Positions 43,374-52,572 of a DNA stretch of 64,000 bases are shown here, piece after piece (the first letter of the stretch is position 1; each line of letters begins with the position of its first letter). The notes below the pieces were generated by a model, which was given only the letters and a program-made list of their open reading frames with translations, was not told the origin of the DNA and did no database searches. The translations under genes and the position numbers were made by a program. Source of the stretch: Chryseobacterium turcicum (GTDB lineage: Bacteria > Bacteroidota > Bacteroidia > Flavobacteriales > Weeksellaceae); contig NZ_JAJNAY010000001.1 of the NCBI RefSeq assembly GCF_021010565.1, forward strand, positions 972,001 to 1,036,000, written 5' to 3'.

Positions 43374-44822
43374 TTATTTAGCTTCGAAGTATACTCTTCT
43401 GTTTGCTCTGTTTTTCCATTCAGGGCATTTTTCAGCAGGGTCACATTCTGGGTATTTTAGGTCTTTTTCACCTCTACCTACAGCATTGATTTTGTCTTTA
43501 CCCACACCATTTTTGATAAGGTAATTTTTCACACTGTTTGCTCTTCTTTCAGATAATTTTTGGTTATACTCATCTGTACCTTTTGTATCAGTAGCTCCAA
43601 TTACAGTATATGTTGCATTTGAAGAGTTGATATAGTTAACGGCGTTGTTAAGAATAGGAGTGTTGTTAGGTAAAATTCTGTCTGAATTAAAATCAAACTC
43701 AATTCCTTCCATATTGGTAGTTATTTCTTTTACCGGTCCACTTGGTTCAGTAGGAGCTAAAGGACAACCTTGGTTTTCTACTGGTCCAGGAACTGTTACA
43801 CACTTATCGTAAAGATCGATTACTCCATCTAAATCTGCATCAAGAGCTACACCAGCACCATCAACTCTTGCACCAGCAGGAGTATCAAGCTGTCTGTCCC
43901 AATCGTCACAAACTCCGTCATTATCAGCATCTCCTTTTTTACACACTTCAATATCTTGGTTTTTATTTGCCAAAACATCTAGTTTGTAATAAATTTCCTG
44001 CAATGGATCGTGCCACATTAGGTGAGATTCATGTTTTCCTAATTTTAAAGATAAACCAACGGTTGCGTTGAAGAAATTGTCAGAAACCTGTTCTTCTCTT
44101 TGGTTAATAGCACTATATTGTGCACCACCACCATCAAACTCATCAGAACCTGAGTAAACATACATTAGTCTTGTTTCAATGTCTAATCTTCTGTTTACTT
44201 TAAATTTAACCCCCGCTCCAGCTTGGCCGAAAAGTGAATTAAGTTTAAAAGGTTTTACTTCAGACACTAAGCTTTGTCCGGTTGCATCTTTTTGATATGC
44301 TCTAAAGGCTAAAGCACCAACACCTGCATATCCGTGTATTGCCCATCTGTAAGTAGACTTGTTATCAACCCTTCTTAAAAGGTTTGAGAAATTGATGTCT
44401 CCTAGTAATGAGATTGCGTCGTATTGTGTTCTTGCACCTACTGCATTTGCGTCAGGAGCAGAGTCTTTTGTATTAAACCAACCTTGTCTTGTTTCTCCTC
44501 TGTCATATTGTACCTTAAGACCGAAAGCATGAGTAATTGCTTTATCGATACTTACATATGCAGAGTAACCGAAAAGATTTTTACCGTTACCGTTTTTAAT
44601 GGAAGTTAAATCTGCTGATTGTATCAAAGGTACACCTGCTCCAAATGACACCGCCCAATCATTAAATCTTTTAGATTTTTGAGTGAAAGGTGAAATATTG
44701 GCAGAACCAGAAGAAAATGTATTTGGATATTCGTCGGTAGAAACTACGGCTATTGAATCTTGTGCATAGCTTACTGTGGGAACAGCTAGTGCTAAGGCAA
44801 CAATTGCTAAACTTAATTTCAT
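43374..44822 (-). CDS. OmpA family outer-membrane protein with thrombospondin type 3 repeats
   Basis: 482 residues. A signal peptide (1-20, ending SYAQ) is followed by an eight-strand-like barrel (about 45-280), a calcium-type TSP3 linker (CKKGDADNDGVCDDWDRQLD, ADLDGVIDLYDKCV), and a C-terminal OmpA peptidoglycan-binding domain (EFDFNSDRILPNNTPIL, then SERRANSVKNYLIKNGV and GRGEKD). The domain binds diaminopimelate and ties the outer membrane to the wall. The next gene upstream is a shorter paralogue that stops before this domain. Confidence 0.93.
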   Translation of the reverse strand: MKLSLAIVALALAVPTVSYAQDSIAVVSTDEYPNTFSSGSANISPFTQKSKRFNDWAVSFGAGVPLIQSADLTSIKNGNGKNLFGYSAYVSIDKAITHAFGLKVQYDRGETRQGWFNTKDSAPDANAVGARTQYDAISLLGDINFSNLLRRVDNKSTYRWAIHGYAGVGALAFRAYQKDATGQSLVSEVKPFKLNSLFGQAGAGVKFKVNRRLDIETRLMYVYSGSDEFDGGGAQYSAINQREEQVSDNFFNATVGLSLKLGKHESHLMWHDPLQEIYYKLDVLANKNQDIEVCKKGDADNDGVCDDWDRQLDTPAGARVDGAGVALDADLDGVIDLYDKCVTVPGPVENQGCPLAPTEPSGPVKEITTNMEGIEFDFNSDRILPNNTPILNNAVNYINSSNATYTVIGATDTKGTDEYNQKLSERRANSVKNYLIKNGVGKDKINAVGRGEKDLKYPECDPAEKCPEWKNRANRRVYFEAK

Positions 44823-44873
44823 AGTATGTATTTTTATTTATTTAGTTAATTAAATGAGTTTTTTACTGTATGC

Positions 44874-45983
44874 TTAGTTGATAGGGCAACCATTATTGTC
44901 TGGTGACCCAGGAACGGTAACACATTTGTCGTATAAATCGATGACACCGTCAAGATCCATATCCAATGCTACACCAGCACCATCTACTCTCGCTCCTGCA
45001 GGAGTATTCAATTCTCTGTCCCAGTCATCACAAACACCATCGTTGTCATTGTCTCCTTTTTCGCATACCACAAGCTCATTTGCCGTGTTGTCTAGTACAT
45101 TTGTTCTATAATAAACTTCTTGTAAAGGATCGTGCCAAGCTAAATGAGACAATTGCTTACCTAATTTAAACGATACCCCTAAATTAACAGTTAGCATATT
45201 GTCTGATCTTTTGTCGTTGATCATATTATATTTAGAAACGGCACTGGTTATTTCATAATCTGCAGGACCTGCCCATCCACCGCCATCGAATTCATCATCA
45301 CCACTGATAATGTACATTGCTCTGGCTTCGATATCGATCAATTTTGAAACATTATATTTTAAACCTGCACCCACTTGATAGTAAAATGAACTAAGATCCA
45401 TTTTTTGATCTATAAATAAAGGTACTCTTTTAGGTGAATTACTCCATCTAAATTCGTCATTATCATGTAAAGAAGTATTGAAACTCATGAAACCAATTCC
45501 TCCATACCCATGTAATGCCCATCTGTAATGGGAGTAATTGTCAACTCTTCTTAAAAGATTAGAGAAATTAACATCTCCTATTAGAGCAATTTGATCGTAT
45601 TTTGTCTTTGCTTCTCCTACACCGGCTGTTTTTCCACGAGGGCCTAGCTGTACTCCTTTTTGATTAGTTTCTCCTTTTTGGTAAGCAAGGCTTAGCCCAA
45701 AAGTGTGCGAGATTTGTTTGTCTAAGCTTACATAGCTGTTGTATCCCAAGTTTATCTTTTTACCATAAAAAGAAGTAAGATCTGAGGTAGCCATAAAAGC
45801 GGCACCTCCACCTACGGAAACGGACCAATCTCTGAATCTTCTTGCTTTGTTGTCAAATTTTTGAACATTTGCAGAACCAGAAGAAAACGTATTGGGGTAT
45901 GCGTTTGGTGAGTTTATGGAAATACTGTCTTGAGCATAAGTAGCAATAGGCAAAGTGGCCAATAATAATAAACCTAATTTCAT
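44874..45983 (-). CDS. OmpA-like barrel paralogue lacking the OmpA C-terminal domain
   Basis: 369 residues. It aligns with the neighbouring OmpA protein through the signal peptide (ending TYAQ), the barrel (FRDWSVSVGGGAAFMATSDL, FSNLLRRVDNYSHYRWALHG) and the TSP3 linker (CDDWDRELNTPAGARVDGAG). It then ends with CVTVPGSPDNNGCPIN and a stop, just where the OmpA domain would begin. It has a clean stop and no frameshift debris, so it may be a functional barrel that no longer binds the wall. The two genes run in the same direction, 51 bases apart. Confidence 0.88.
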   Translation of the reverse strand: MKLGLLLLATLPIATYAQDSISINSPNAYPNTFSSGSANVQKFDNKARRFRDWSVSVGGGAAFMATSDLTSFYGKKINLGYNSYVSLDKQISHTFGLSLAYQKGETNQKGVQLGPRGKTAGVGEAKTKYDQIALIGDVNFSNLLRRVDNYSHYRWALHGYGGIGFMSFNTSLHDNDEFRWSNSPKRVPLFIDQKMDLSSFYYQVGAGLKYNVSKLIDIEARAMYIISGDDEFDGGGWAGPADYEITSAVSKYNMINDKRSDNMLTVNLGVSFKLGKQLSHLAWHDPLQEVYYRTNVLDNTANELVVCEKGDNDNDGVCDDWDRELNTPAGARVDGAGVALDMDLDGVIDLYDKCVTVPGSPDNNGCPIN

Positions 45984-46011
45984 ACAATATGTTTTATGTG
46001 TTTGTATTTTT

Positions 46012-46425
46012 TTAAATAAAATCTTTTAATAATATCTTAGAAAATTCTCTTTTAAAAAGATGTTTGTTATGAGGGATTTCTAATCTTTCTGATAAAAATT
46101 TTAACTCATCATACTTCACAATATCAATATCAATAATTCTGTCTGTATAAACTTTAGAGAGAGTAGAATCAGTAAGTCGACCCATCTCAATCTCTATTTT
46201 TTTCACATAATCAAGCAGTTGAATAGGTGATAGGTGAGTAGATATTATTATTGCAATATTACAAAAAATATTAGAACTGACAAATTCTACGGGTTCTGAT
46301 GTTAAATATTCACTTTTTTTTAATATGGAACTGGCTTCGCTTATTTTGAGTAAAGCCGTGTCGATATTATTTTTTTGATTACCAATGTTACTTCCTAGTA
46401 ACAAAACCACCTTATGTTGCGACAT
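46012..46425 (-). CDS. folK: 6-Hydroxymethyl-7,8-dihydropterin pyrophosphokinase
   Basis: 137 residues. LLLGSNIGNQKNNIDTAL is the family start. The ATP/Mg site is seen in the Asp-rich stretch YTDRIIDIDIVKYDEL, with the substrate-binding HPPK patterns LTSEPVEF and IPHNKHLFKREF. It transfers pyrophosphate from ATP to 6-hydroxymethyl-dihydropterin in folate synthesis, two steps after neopterin formation and directly after FolB. It is slightly short for the family (usually ~160) but the catalytic Asp pair is intact. Confidence 0.9.
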   Translation of the reverse strand: MSQHKVVLLLGSNIGNQKNNIDTALLKISEASSILKKSEYLTSEPVEFVSSNIFCNIAIIISTHLSPIQLLDYVKKIEIEMGRLTDSTLSKVYTDRIIDIDIVKYDELKFLSERLEIPHNKHLFKREFSKILLKDFI

Positions 46426-46443
46426 ATAGAAAAAAGATTATTT

Positions 46444-48198
46444 ATGAAGAGTTTCTTTAAAAATGTATTAGCAAATATAGTGGCTATAGTCATATTATGC
46501 TTCGTGTTTTTCTTCTTTTTTATTATCATGATAGTTGTCGGCTCTATGAGTGGTGAGAAATCTGTTGATGTAAAAAAGAATTCTGTTTTAACAATCAATC
46601 TGAAGACCTCTATTATTGATAGTCCCACAGAAGAAGAGCAGAGTATTTTTAATATCAAAAATAAAAATACAAACATCCTTATTTATGATGCTGTAGAAGC
46701 TATTCATAAAGCTAAAGATGATGATAATATTAAAGGAATAAGTATAGAGACTGATCATATTAGTGCAGGAACTACTCAGATTGATGATTTGAGAAATGCT
46801 ATTGAAGACTTTAAAAAGAGCGGGAAATTTGTTTATGCATATGGAAATTCTGTTTCTCAGTCTTCATATTATCTAGGTTCTGTTGCAGATCAATATTATC
46901 TTAATCCATCTGGAGGTATTGAGCTTAAAGGATTGGCTACTGAAGTTACCTTTTTCAAAGATTTTGCCGAAAAATATGGTATTGGGATTGAAGTAATCCG
47001 TCACGGAAAGTTCAAATCTGCGGTAGAGCCGTTTTTAAGAAATGATATCTCGCCAGAAAATCAGGAGCAGTTGAGTACCTTATTAAATGATATTTGGGGA
47101 AATACTTCATCAAAAATGGCTGCTTCAAGAAAAATGAAAGCTGAGGAATTCAAAACTGTAGTAGATAGTTTATATGGAATGATTCCAGATTTAACGGTAA
47201 AATATAAATTGGCTGATCAACTGATTCAGAAAACTGAGTATGATCAAATTATCAAAACAAAGTTGAGTATTGCTGATAAAGATAAACTTAACAAAGTTTC
47301 GCTTCAAAAATATATCGCTTCATTTAATGATAACGATAGCTCAGGTGAAAAAGTAGCGGTTTTATATGCATCAGGTTCTATTAATAATGGAGATGGATAC
47401 AACGATATTTATTCTGAAAAATATATTAAATACATCAAAGATCTTCAGGAAGATGACAACGTGAAAGCTGTTGTTTTAAGAATTAATTCTCCGGGAGGAA
47501 GTGCCAATGCTTCTGACGAGATTTTATTCGAGCTTCAACAATTAAAAAAGAAGAAGCCTCTTGTAGTATCTTTTGGTGATTATGCGGCTTCAGGTGGTTA
47601 TTATATTGCAATGGGGGCTGATAAAATTTATTCTGAACCGAATACCTTAACAGGGTCTATCGGAGTTTTCGGAGTATTGCCTTACTTTAAAGATATTGCC
47701 AATAAAAACGGAGTGCGTTCTGATATTGTTGCTACCAATGCCAATTCTGCTTATTATTCTTCATTGCACGGTCTTACGCCTTATGGAGTAAACTTAATGA
47801 CGAGAAGTGTAGAAGGTACGTACAAAAGATTTGTTCATTTTGTGACTCAAAACAGAAAGAAAACTTTCGAGCAGATTGATAATGTTGGTGGTGGAAGAGT
47901 TTGGAGTGGAGTTCGTGCAAAAGAAATAGGTTTGGTAGACGAATTAGGAACTTTAAATGATGCTGTGAAATTTGCGGCACAGAAAGCAAACTTAAAATCT
48001 TACAATGTTGCTTCGTATCCTAAAAAGATGACGGCTTTTCAGCAGATTTTTGAAGATATGAATGAAGATGATATTTCTGCAAGAGTGATTAAAAATAAAA
48101 TTGGTAAAGCCAACTATGAAATTTTAGAACAGCTTACCAGTGAGAAATTAAAATCTGAGGTAAAAATGGAAATGCCTTACAGAATCAAAATCGACTAA
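46444..48198 (+). CDS. sppA: Signal peptide peptidase SppA (67-kDa type)
   Basis: 584 residues from the ATG at 46444 (a longer frame from 46414 would overlap folK). One N-terminal membrane helix (LANIVAIVILCFVFFFFFII) anchors a periplasmic serine protease made of two similar ClpP-like halves. The N-terminal half provides the general-base Lys in VIRHGKFKSAVEPF, and the C-terminal half gives the nucleophilic Ser in SFGDYAASGGYYIAMGAD. It degrades cleaved signal peptides. It starts 18 bases from the divergent folK start. Confidence 0.94.
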   Translation: MKSFFKNVLANIVAIVILCFVFFFFFIIMIVVGSMSGEKSVDVKKNSVLTINLKTSIIDSPTEEEQSIFNIKNKNTNILIYDAVEAIHKAKDDDNIKGISIETDHISAGTTQIDDLRNAIEDFKKSGKFVYAYGNSVSQSSYYLGSVADQYYLNPSGGIELKGLATEVTFFKDFAEKYGIGIEVIRHGKFKSAVEPFLRNDISPENQEQLSTLLNDIWGNTSSKMAASRKMKAEEFKTVVDSLYGMIPDLTVKYKLADQLIQKTEYDQIIKTKLSIADKDKLNKVSLQKYIASFNDNDSSGEKVAVLYASGSINNGDGYNDIYSEKYIKYIKDLQEDDNVKAVVLRINSPGGSANASDEILFELQQLKKKKPLVVSFGDYAASGGYYIAMGADKIYSEPNTLTGSIGVFGVLPYFKDIANKNGVRSDIVATNANSAYYSSLHGLTPYGVNLMTRSVEGTYKRFVHFVTQNRKKTFEQIDNVGGGRVWSGVRAKEIGLVDELGTLNDAVKFAAQKANLKSYNVASYPKKMTAFQQIFEDMNEDDISARVIKNKIGKANYEILEQLTSEKLKSEVKMEMPYRIKID

Positions 48199-48213
48199 AT
48201 TATATTGTTCATA

Positions 48214-48257
48214 AAAAATCCCGATTTGAAATTTTCAAATCGGGATTTTGCTTTTTA
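48214..48257. terminator. Bidirectional terminator after sppA
   Basis: AAAATCCCGATTTGAAA / TTTCAAATCGGGATTTT is a 17-bp perfect stem with a minimal loop, serving sppA and the leftward gene at 48272. Confidence 0.92.
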
Positions 48258-48271
48258 AATAAAACTATGTT

Positions 48272-48523
48272 TTATTTTCTGGTAGCCATTCGATAGATTG
48301 CTAGAAGTAAAACAGATCCTCCAATAGCAACAAGAAAACTAGAAAAGTTAAATCCTGTTACGTCTACTCCGAAAATCATAGAACCAAGCCATCCTCCCAG
48401 CATAGCTCCTAAAATGCCAATAATTATTGTTATAATCCATCCTCCAGGGTCTTTTCCAGGGTGTAAAGCTTTTGCAATTGCACCTGCAATAAGTCCGAAG
48501 ATAATCCATGTTAAAATTCCCAT
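48272..48523 (-). CDS. GlsB/YeaQ/YmgE family small membrane protein
   Basis: 83 residues with three hydrophobic segments. The start MGILTWIIFGLIAGAIAKAL, the centre GGWIITIIIGILGAMLGGWLG and the final SFLVAIGGSVLLLAIYRM fit the transglycosylase-associated / YeaQ family seen in stress responses. No enzymatic motif is present. It is transcribed leftward, ending at the shared terminator. Confidence 0.9.
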   Translation of the reverse strand: MGILTWIIFGLIAGAIAKALHPGKDPGGWIITIIIGILGAMLGGWLGSMIFGVDVTGFNFSSFLVAIGGSVLLLAIYRMATRK

Positions 48524-48578
48524 GATTTTAATTTTTTAATGTTAATAAATTTGAATGATTTGTTTTCAAAAAAAGAAT

Positions 48579-49532
48579 TTATCTCTTCTTGAAGAACGAA
48601 TCTACAAACTCTGTACCATTAAAAAGTTGAAGGTCTTGCATTTTTTCTCCAACACCTATATATTTTACCGGAATCTGAAATTGATCTGAAATACCAATAA
48701 CAACCCCGCCTTTTGCTGTTCCGTCTAATTTTGTTACGGCTAAAGCATTCACTTCAGTAGCTGCTGTAAACTGTTTTGCCTGTTCAAAAGCATTTTGACC
48801 TGTAGAACCATCAAGAACCAACAAAATCTCGTGAGGAGCATCAGGAATTACTTTCTGCATCACTCTCTTGATTTTAGAAAGCTCATTCATCAGGTTTATT
48901 TTATTGTGAAGTCTTCCTGCGGTGTCTATAATTACGACATCGGCATCTTGAGCAACTGCACTTTGTACAGTATCAAAAGCCACAGAAGCAGGATCTGAAC
49001 CCATTTCCTGTTTTACAATCGTAACACCCACTCTTTCACTCCAAATGACAAGCTGATCTACAGCGGCAGCTCTGAAAGTATCTGCAGCTCCTAACACTAC
49101 TTTTTTACCTTCAGATTTAAACTGATGTGCCAATTTTCCGATGGTGGTAGTTTTTCCTACACCATTTACACCGACAACCATGATAACGTATGGTTTTTTA
49201 CTCGTATCAATGTTTCCACTTCCTGCATGAGGGTTTTCCAAAAGAAGTCCAGAGATCTCTTCACGTAGAATTTCGTCTAATTCGTTTACGCCGACATATT
49301 TGTCTCTGGCAACACGTTCTTCAATTCTCTCAATGATTTTAATGGTTGTAGAAGCGCCAACATCAGAAGCAATCAATATTTCTTCTAGATTATCTAGAAC
49401 TTCATCATCTACTTTGCTTTTGCCGACTACGGCTTTAGTCATTTTTTCAAAGAAACCCTGATTAGATTTTTCCAAACCTTTATCTAAAGTTTCTTTTTCT
49501 TCTTTTTTGAAAATATTTTTAAACCAACTCAT
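48579..49532 (-). CDS. ftsY: Signal recognition particle receptor
   Basis: 317 residues. The N domain is helical (about 5-95), then the GTPase: P-loop VVGVNGVGKTTTIGKLA, DTAGRLHNK (G3), TKLDGTAKGG (G4-like) and the final VGEKMQDLQLFNG. It docks the ribosome-SRP complex to the membrane during co-translational targeting. It lacks the long acidic N-extension of E. coli FtsY, normal for the phylum. Its own -7 box (TATCTTTG, 49655-49662) follows the DUF4295 terminator, so it is transcribed separately from rpmB-rpmG with a leader of about 115-120 bases. Confidence 0.95.
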   Translation of the reverse strand: MSWFKNIFKKEEKETLDKGLEKSNQGFFEKMTKAVVGKSKVDDEVLDNLEEILIASDVGASTTIKIIERIEERVARDKYVGVNELDEILREEISGLLLENPHAGSGNIDTSKKPYVIMVVGVNGVGKTTTIGKLAHQFKSEGKKVVLGAADTFRAAAVDQLVIWSERVGVTIVKQEMGSDPASVAFDTVQSAVAQDADVVIIDTAGRLHNKINLMNELSKIKRVMQKVIPDAPHEILLVLDGSTGQNAFEQAKQFTAATEVNALAVTKLDGTAKGGVVIGISDQFQIPVKYIGVGEKMQDLQLFNGTEFVDSFFKKR

Positions 49533-49654
49533 TGTATGAATTCTGGAATTTTATTGATTAATCTTGCAGGCTGGGTGATGGAAGTGGGATGTTTGCAATT
49601 CTACAGTTTAGGTATGAGTGCTACATTTAGCTTCTGGCTTCCAGCTTAGAAGAA

Positions 49655-49662
49655 CAAAGATA
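49655..49662 (-). promoter_or_regulatory. -7 promoter element of ftsY (TATCTTTG)
   Basis: Perfect TAnnTTTG on the minus strand, about 120 bases before the ftsY ATG. The leader contains GCTGG/CCAGC-type repeats (49569-49649) that may fold. Confidence 0.55.
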
Positions 49663-49668
49663 ACAAAA

Positions 49669-49697
49669 AAACTACCCAAAATATGAGTAGTTTTTGT
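49669..49697 (-). terminator. Terminator of the rpmB-rpmG-DUF4295 cluster
   Basis: AAAACTAC / GTAGTTTT hairpin followed on the minus strand by a T run. It separates the ribosomal cluster from ftsY. Confidence 0.75.
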
Positions 49698-49717
49698 ATT
49701 GTAAATAAAGTTCTGAA

Positions 49718-49870
49718 TTATTTTTTCAAATAACCTTCAACTTCGTCTGCATTCATTACTTTTTCTTCGAAAACGTAAGCTCCTGATTTAGAAGACTTCA
49801 CCATTTTCACGACTTTAGTCATTTTCTTAGACTGTCCGCTTTGTAGGGTTGCTACTACTTTCTTTGCCAT
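49718..49870 (-). CDS. DUF4295 family small basic protein
   Basis: 50 residues (MAKKVVATLQSGQSKKMTKV at the start, ending GYLKK), too short for standard gene calls. The sequence is Lys-rich and follows the pattern of DUF4295, which in Bacteroidota is usually encoded just after rpmB and rpmG and is thought to be ribosome-associated. It lies 19 bases after rpmG in the same direction and is followed by a terminator. The biochemical role is unproven. Confidence 0.9.
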   Translation of the reverse strand: MAKKVVATLQSGQSKKMTKVVKMVKSSKSGAYVFEEKVMNADEVEGYLKK

Positions 49871-49889
49871 GGTAAATTATATTTATAAA

Positions 49890-50072
49890 TTACTTGATTT
49901 CTTTGTGAAGGGTAGATCTCTTAAGAACCGGATTGTATTTTTTCAATTCCAATCTTTCTGTAGTGTTCTTTTTATTTTTTGTAGAAATGTATCTAGACAT
50001 TCCTGGCATACCGCTTTCTTTGTGCTCTGTACATTCAAGTATTACTTGAACTCTATTTCCTTTTTTTGCCAT
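49890..50072 (-). CDS. rpmG: Ribosomal protein bL33
   Basis: 60 residues. The family start [20 protein letters not shown] and the [23 protein letters not shown] pattern are diagnostic. Only one Cys is present, so it belongs to the zinc-free form. It is a large-subunit protein near the E site. It lies 4 bases after rpmB, so the two are co-transcribed. Confidence 0.96.
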   Translation of the reverse strand: MAKKGNRVQVILECTEHKESGMPGMSRYISTKNKKNTTERLELKKYNPVLKRSTLHKEIK

Positions 50073-50076
50073 GATT

Positions 50077-50319
50077 TTAGTTCTTTTTAATCAATCCTTC
50101 TCTGATGCCTCTTTCGATAGCCTCTTCGATTCCAATCTTGTTAATGATTCTCAATCCATGAGCTGAAACTTTAAGCGTAACGTGCTTGTCTTGCTCTGGA
50201 AGGTAAAATTTCTTTTCCAATAAGTTAATTTCAAAACGACGCTTCGTTTTGTTATTAGCGTGGGAAACGTTGTTACCAACCATTGCACGCTTTCCTGTTA
50301 TCTGGCAAATTCTTGACAT
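50077..50319 (-). CDS. rpmB: Ribosomal protein bL28
   Basis: 80 residues. [29 protein letters not shown] is the standard N-terminus (Cys5, the SHANNKTKR basic loop), followed by [19 protein letters not shown]. It is a large-subunit protein. First gene of the rpmB-rpmG-DUF4295 cluster. The upstream box CAAAATAA (50355 region, minus strand) is only a near match to the -7 consensus. Confidence 0.96.
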   Translation of the reverse strand: MSRICQITGKRAMVGNNVSHANNKTKRRFEINLLEKKFYLPEQDKHVTLKVSAHGLRIINKIGIEEAIERGIREGLIKKN

Positions 50320-50523
50320 ATCTCGATGTTCTTATTTGTATAATATTTGAGGTTGCAAAATAACGAAGATTTTTTTAGATAGACAAGTCTTTGTGTAAAT
50401 TTTATAATAAATATTTATCATTTTTAATGACTTACCAATTCATTTACATTCTTTAAAGTCTCTCAGATGCGGGCATGTGATAAATATCAGTCTCCATTTT
50501 ATACCTGAAATAATATTTGATAG

Positions 50524-50531
50524 TATCTTTG
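50524..50531 (+). promoter_or_regulatory. -7 promoter element (TATCTTTG)
   Basis: Perfect TAnnTTTG. The longest open frame begins upstream at 50517 and would include this box, so the ATG at 50559 is the start of the FG-GAP gene. Confidence 0.65.
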
Positions 50532-50558
50532 TTTTTAATTAATCTAAATAAAAATAAA

Positions 50559-52271
50559 ATGAAAAGATTATTTATTTTTGCCTTTCTTCTTCCCATGATG
50601 TTCCAGGCTCAAACTTTTTCTGAAGTTCCCAGCAACATCAAAAATTTCTATTACGGGTCTAGTGATATTGGAGATTTTAACAATGACGGAAAGCCGGATG
50701 TAATATATAATGGAGCGATAGATACTGATGCTGATGGTTCTGCTGATCTTACCTTCAATGAGGTTTATACCAATAATAACGGTGTTTTTTCAGAGTATGG
50801 ATATTTAGGGATTGATGCTACTCATTTAGGAGATATTAAATTTATAGATTATAATAATGATGGCTTACTCGATATTGTTTCTACAGGATTGAGTTATCAA
50901 GATATTGTTAATTATAAGCATTATCGTTTTTTGAATAACGGAACAGGTTTTTCTAAAGTGGAAGATACTGCCGGAAAAACTTTTGGTTCAATAGAAGTTT
51001 TTGATTTAAATCACGACGGTAAACAAGATTATGCAATCAACGGACCTCAATATGTGAATGGAACTGGTTTTGTTTATGATTTAAGCCTTTATGAAAACTC
51101 AGGAAACGGTTTTCAATTGACTCAATCTTGGCTTCCCGGAACTCAAAACGGAAGTTTTAAAGTTTTAGACCTGAATAATGACCAATTGTTGGATGTCGTC
51201 ATTTTTGGATATGATAAAAATACAGATCCGGTTTTTAAAACGTATCTCAATTCAAGTACAGGACTTCACGAATCTCAAACTCTTTTACCTTTAGCGAGCG
51301 GGAAATTGGCTTATGCAGATTTCAATGCAGATGGGTTTTTAGATTTGGTGGCGATTGGTCAGGATGGAAACTATGATGAATATCTTGGTGTCTTTATGAA
51401 TGACGGAACCGGTCAGTTTATCACTCAGGAAATTTCCGGAGAAGGGCTTTCTGCTTCAAGTGTAGATGTAGGTGACCTTAATAATGATGGGTATTACGAT
51501 TTTGTAGTCATTGGTGATGATAAAAATAATGACGGATTGGTGAATGTTTTTCTTTACAATCCGGCTTCTCAATCTTTTACAAAAGCGAGCAATACTTCTT
51601 TATATAATTTAGGCGGATCAGGAAATATAAAGCTCTTCGATTATGACGGAAACAATCATTTGGATGTTTTAATGACCGGTTTCGATTGGGCAGATCCAGA
51701 CTTAAATTCATTCACCAAATTGTATAAAAATACATCTACCGAAATCAATTTAAAACCAACGGCTCCAACCAACTTGAATGTAAGTAAAACAGGAAATACA
51801 TTCAATTTTACATGGAATGGTGCTGCAGACGATAAAACTCCTGCGAATGCTTTACAGTATGAAATTAAAGTAGGAACAAGTCCGGGAGCGCAAGATGTCG
51901 CAAAATATATTGTGACCACACCTTCCTGGTTTTTAACGCTTGATTCATCTATTCAAAATGTGTATTGGAATGTAAGGTCAATCGATGCTTCAAAAGTTTA
52001 TTCTGATCCGTCTGTGGAAAATACATTAAACGTAACTGATTTCTCTTCAAAAACTCAATTGTCAATATATCCAAATCCGGCATCTGAAAAAGTTTTTATT
52101 AAAGGCGAAAAAGCCTCTGCAATAGAAATGTACTCAATGGAAGGTAAAAAACTCAATGTACAACTCAACAGTGATCAATCTATCATTGTTTCGGATTTTC
52201 CAAAAGGAATGTACATCCTGAAAATTAAAATTAAAGACAACTGGATAACCCAAAAACTAATCATCAAGTAA
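50559..52271 (+). CDS. Secreted FG-GAP/VCBS repeat protein with T9SS sorting domain
   Basis: 570 residues from the ATG at 50559. A signal peptide (1-18, ending MFQAQ) is followed by seven FG-GAP-like repeats with calcium loops, for example GDFNNDGKPDVIYNG, IDYNNDGLLDIVSTG, FDLNHDGKQDYAING, ADFNADGFLDLVAIG and GDLNNDGYYDFVVIG. This predicts a beta-propeller. A fibronectin-III-like segment follows (about 405-490: KPTAPTNLNVSKTGNTFNFT), then a type A T9SS sorting domain (STQLSIYPNPASEKVFIKG-like, ending TQKLIIK). It is likely a surface adhesin or binding protein; the ligand is unknown. Confidence 0.88.
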   Translation: MKRLFIFAFLLPMMFQAQTFSEVPSNIKNFYYGSSDIGDFNNDGKPDVIYNGAIDTDADGSADLTFNEVYTNNNGVFSEYGYLGIDATHLGDIKFIDYNNDGLLDIVSTGLSYQDIVNYKHYRFLNNGTGFSKVEDTAGKTFGSIEVFDLNHDGKQDYAINGPQYVNGTGFVYDLSLYENSGNGFQLTQSWLPGTQNGSFKVLDLNNDQLLDVVIFGYDKNTDPVFKTYLNSSTGLHESQTLLPLASGKLAYADFNADGFLDLVAIGQDGNYDEYLGVFMNDGTGQFITQEISGEGLSASSVDVGDLNNDGYYDFVVIGDDKNNDGLVNVFLYNPASQSFTKASNTSLYNLGGSGNIKLFDYDGNNHLDVLMTGFDWADPDLNSFTKLYKNTSTEINLKPTAPTNLNVSKTGNTFNFTWNGAADDKTPANALQYEIKVGTSPGAQDVAKYIVTTPSWFLTLDSSIQNVYWNVRSIDASKVYSDPSVENTLNVTDFSSKTQLSIYPNPASEKVFIKGEKASAIEMYSMEGKKLNVQLNSDQSIIVSDFPKGMYILKIKIKDNWITQKLIIK

Positions 52272-52309
52272 ATAGTAGTTTGATTTTGATTTTAAACTTA
52301 AATTAAACA

Positions 52310-52338
52310 GAGAAAACCAGCCTTTTGGCTGGTTTTTG
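52310..52338 (+). terminator. Terminator of the FG-GAP gene
   Basis: AAAACCAGCC / GGCTGGTTTT stem with a TTTT loop and T tail. Confidence 0.9.
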
Positions 52339-52343
52339 TATAT

Positions 52344-52552
52344 AAAATAGTTTAGTACAGGACATTTTTTTAACTGCAAAAGTGACAAAAGATTTTATAG
52401 TGGATAAGTCATCCAAAAGCTAACAAACAAGTGATAAAGTTTTAAAAAAACATTTTGTAAACTTTTGAATTTCTCTTTTTCCAATCATTTTTTTGATGCT
52501 TTTGCGGTTAAAAAGAGATTTTAAGTTTTTGTCATGTACTAAAATAAAATAG
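52344..52552. repeat. Long imperfect hairpin E
   Basis: Outer arms 52344-52366 and 52530-52552 (TTTAGTACA, GACA) and inner arms 52371-52393 and 52493-52512 (TAAC.GCAAAAG) pair around a ~100-base centre. The gap 52272-52572 (301 bases) holds the terminator and this hairpin and no gene. Confidence 0.75.
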
Positions 52553-52572
52553 AGTCAGATTATCTTGGAGAT

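Noticed and set aside
44874..45983. Calling the shorter OmpA paralogue a pseudogene
   Set aside because: The frame is intact from signal peptide to a clean stop, and no remains of an OmpA domain follow. A truncated but functional protein is equally likely.
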